Assembly (NCBI RefSeq): GCF_947503375.1
Contig: NZ_CANNDQ010000008.1
Location: 1 to 64,000, forward strand
Origin: an uncultured Psychroserpens sp.
GTDB lineage: Bacteria > Bacteroidota > Bacteroidia > Flavobacteriales > Flavobacteriaceae
Direction of reading: 5' to 3'
Length of the DNA: 64,000 nucleotides
Under the pieces are notes generated by a model. The model worked only from the letters and a program-made list of their open reading frames with translations. It ran no database searches and was not told the origin of the DNA. This document shows positions 63,162 through 64,000 of the stretch, piece after piece (within the stretch, counting starts at the first letter, position 1; every line of letters starts with the position of its first letter). The translations under genes were made by a program, and so were the position numbers.

Positions 63162-64000
63162 TCAGTCTAGTTTTGGCAATTTAAAACTATTAAGAGCGCT
63201 TTTTTCTTTCATTAGCGCTTCTATAGCTTCAGATGTTCTTGGAGCTTCATAAGATAAGTTTACTGGTCCTTCATCAGTGATCAAGATATCATCTTCTATA
63301 CGTACTGCAATGCCATGCCATTTTGGATCGCAATCACTTCCTTCTGGAATATAGATACCAGGCTCTACAGTAATTACCATATTAGCTTCAAGCAAACCTC
63401 TCAAACTTGGGTCATGTACATCTAAGCCAATATGATGAGAAGTACCATGTGGAAAATACTGTCGTGCGTCTTTTTCATTTTTAGCGATACCAAGCGCTAT
63501 CAATTCTTTATTAATAATTTCTCGTGCTGCGTCATCTGGCGATCTCAATGTATTGCCAATAACAGACGCAGCAATACCAGCTTCTTGAGCTTTGTATACA
63601 ATATCATATATGATTTTCTGCGCTTCAGAAAATTTACCGCTAGCAGGTATGGTTCTAGTAACATCTGCAGTGTAACCATGGTACTCTGCGCCAAGATCCA
63701 TAAGTACCAAATCATTATCAATTGTCATTTTAGCATTTTCAATGTAATGAAGTACACAACCGTTATTACCAGCACCAACAATACTAGGATAACCTTCATA
63801 CTCACTACCATATTTTTTGTACACATACTCATGTATGCCTTGTACTTCAGCCTCAGACATATTAGAATGTATCGCTTTCATGACCTCACGCTGTCCAATT
63901 GCTGATATACGAACAGCTTTAATTAATAGTTGCAATTCTTCAGGTGTCTTTGTTTGTCGTAAACCTGCTAATAATCTATACAAAATCCTAGTATCTGTAC
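63162..64000 (-). CDS. Aminopeptidase P family protein (5' truncated by the window)
   Basis: The frame stays open to the right edge, so the N-terminal creatinase domain is missing; the visible part begins with the RILYRLLAGLRQTKTPEELQ linker. The pita-bread metallopeptidase fold has the binuclear ligands Asp and Asp in LMDLGAEYHGYTADVTRTIP, His in GTSHHIGLDVHD, Glu in TVEPGIYIP and Glu in AVRIEDDILIT. Aminopeptidase P removes N-terminal residues before proline. Cytoplasmic in this family form. It converges with the DUF4268 gene. Confidence 0.93.
   Translation of the reverse strand, partial: TDTRILYRLLAGLRQTKTPEELQLLIKAVRISAIGQREVMKAIHSNMSEAEVQGIHEYVYKKYGSEYEGYPSIVGAGNNGCVLHYIENAKMTIDNDLVLMDLGAEYHGYTADVTRTIPASGKFSEAQKIIYDIVYKAQEAGIAASVIGNTLRSPDDAAREIINKELIALGIAKNEKDARQYFPHGTSHHIGLDVHDPSLRGLLEANMVITVEPGIYIPEGSDCDPKWHGIAVRIEDDILITDEGPVNLSYEAPRTSEAIEALMKEKSALNSFKLPKLD

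Noticed and set aside
63432..63905. 157-codon antisense frame inside the aminopeptidase P gene
   Set aside because: Rich in Ile, Phe, Asn and Thr as expected from complementing an AT-rich gene; the opposite strand has all catalytic residues.

Overview
The window is AT-rich chromosome from a member of the Bacteroidota, almost certainly a marine-type Flavobacteriaceae; the genus cannot be fixed from the sequence alone. Support comes from type IX secretion parts (PorP/SprF-like protein, PorE-like OmpA protein, PorQ, type A and type B C-terminal sorting domains), a CarboxypepD_reg/TonB receptor, many short lipoproteins, near absence of Shine-Dalgarno sequences, and flavobacterial gene neighbourhoods such as porQ-cmk, pyrR-pyrB-rnz, zapA-6S RNA-rny and rlmD-DUF6452-DUF6048. 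Most of it is core genome: there is no insertion sequence, prophage, integron or CRISPR array, and I found no tRNA or rRNA gene. Both edges cut through genes.

Layout. 1-4.3 kb: the end of a large repeat-containing surface protein with a type B sorting domain, then its PorP/SprF-like partner and a PorE-like OmpA protein. 4.3-4.6 kb: a gene-free stretch with two nested inverted-repeat structures that look like small RNAs on the minus strand. 4.6-7.9 kb: a TPR/DUF1579-like protein, an AraC regulator, a CAP-domain lipoprotein with an unusual four-copy 13-bp repeat upstream, and pdxH. 8-12.8 kb: the pyrR-pyrB-STAS-like-rnz operon and a secreted S8 protease. 12.9-20.4 kb: rpsA, a BON/LysM protein, cmk-porQ, and a LysM protein with lon. 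20.6-23.6 kb: an ECF sigma factor, a probable membrane anti-sigma protein and two adhesin-like envelope proteins. 23.7-27.7 kb: two lipoproteins with nearly the same leader, an MFS transporter and an M48 lipoprotein protease.

27.8-35.7 kb is the clearest metabolic unit: glgE, a maltokinase, glgB and a GH31 glucosidase in one tight operon, i.e. the GlgE route of alpha-glucan synthesis with no trehalose synthase beside it. 35.9-43.7 kb: msrB, a DUF1572 protein, lpdA, three outer-membrane barrels, aroQ, xerD and rny. 43.7-44.5 kb: 6S RNA, zapA and a small coiled-coil protein. 44.8-51.2 kb: an M23 peptidase, a TonB receptor, a cysteine desulfurase and an Asp-rich lipoprotein. 51.2-56.6 kb: a Smr protein, a cluster of small membrane proteins (DUF2752, CCC motif, dispanin, DUF2752), ornithine aminotransferase and a second ECF sigma locus. 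56.7-64 kb: rlmD, DUF6452/DUF6048, DinB, two methyltransferases, a ZIP transporter, DUF4268 and a truncated aminopeptidase P.

No obviously new defence or mobile system is visible. The least explained signals are non-coding: the two minus-strand RNA candidates at 4.35-4.59 kb, the four-copy operator at 7.1 kb and a long AT palindrome at 41.0 kb. Among coding regions, the TreS-less GlgE operon and the dispanin/DUF2752 membrane cluster deserve the closest look.
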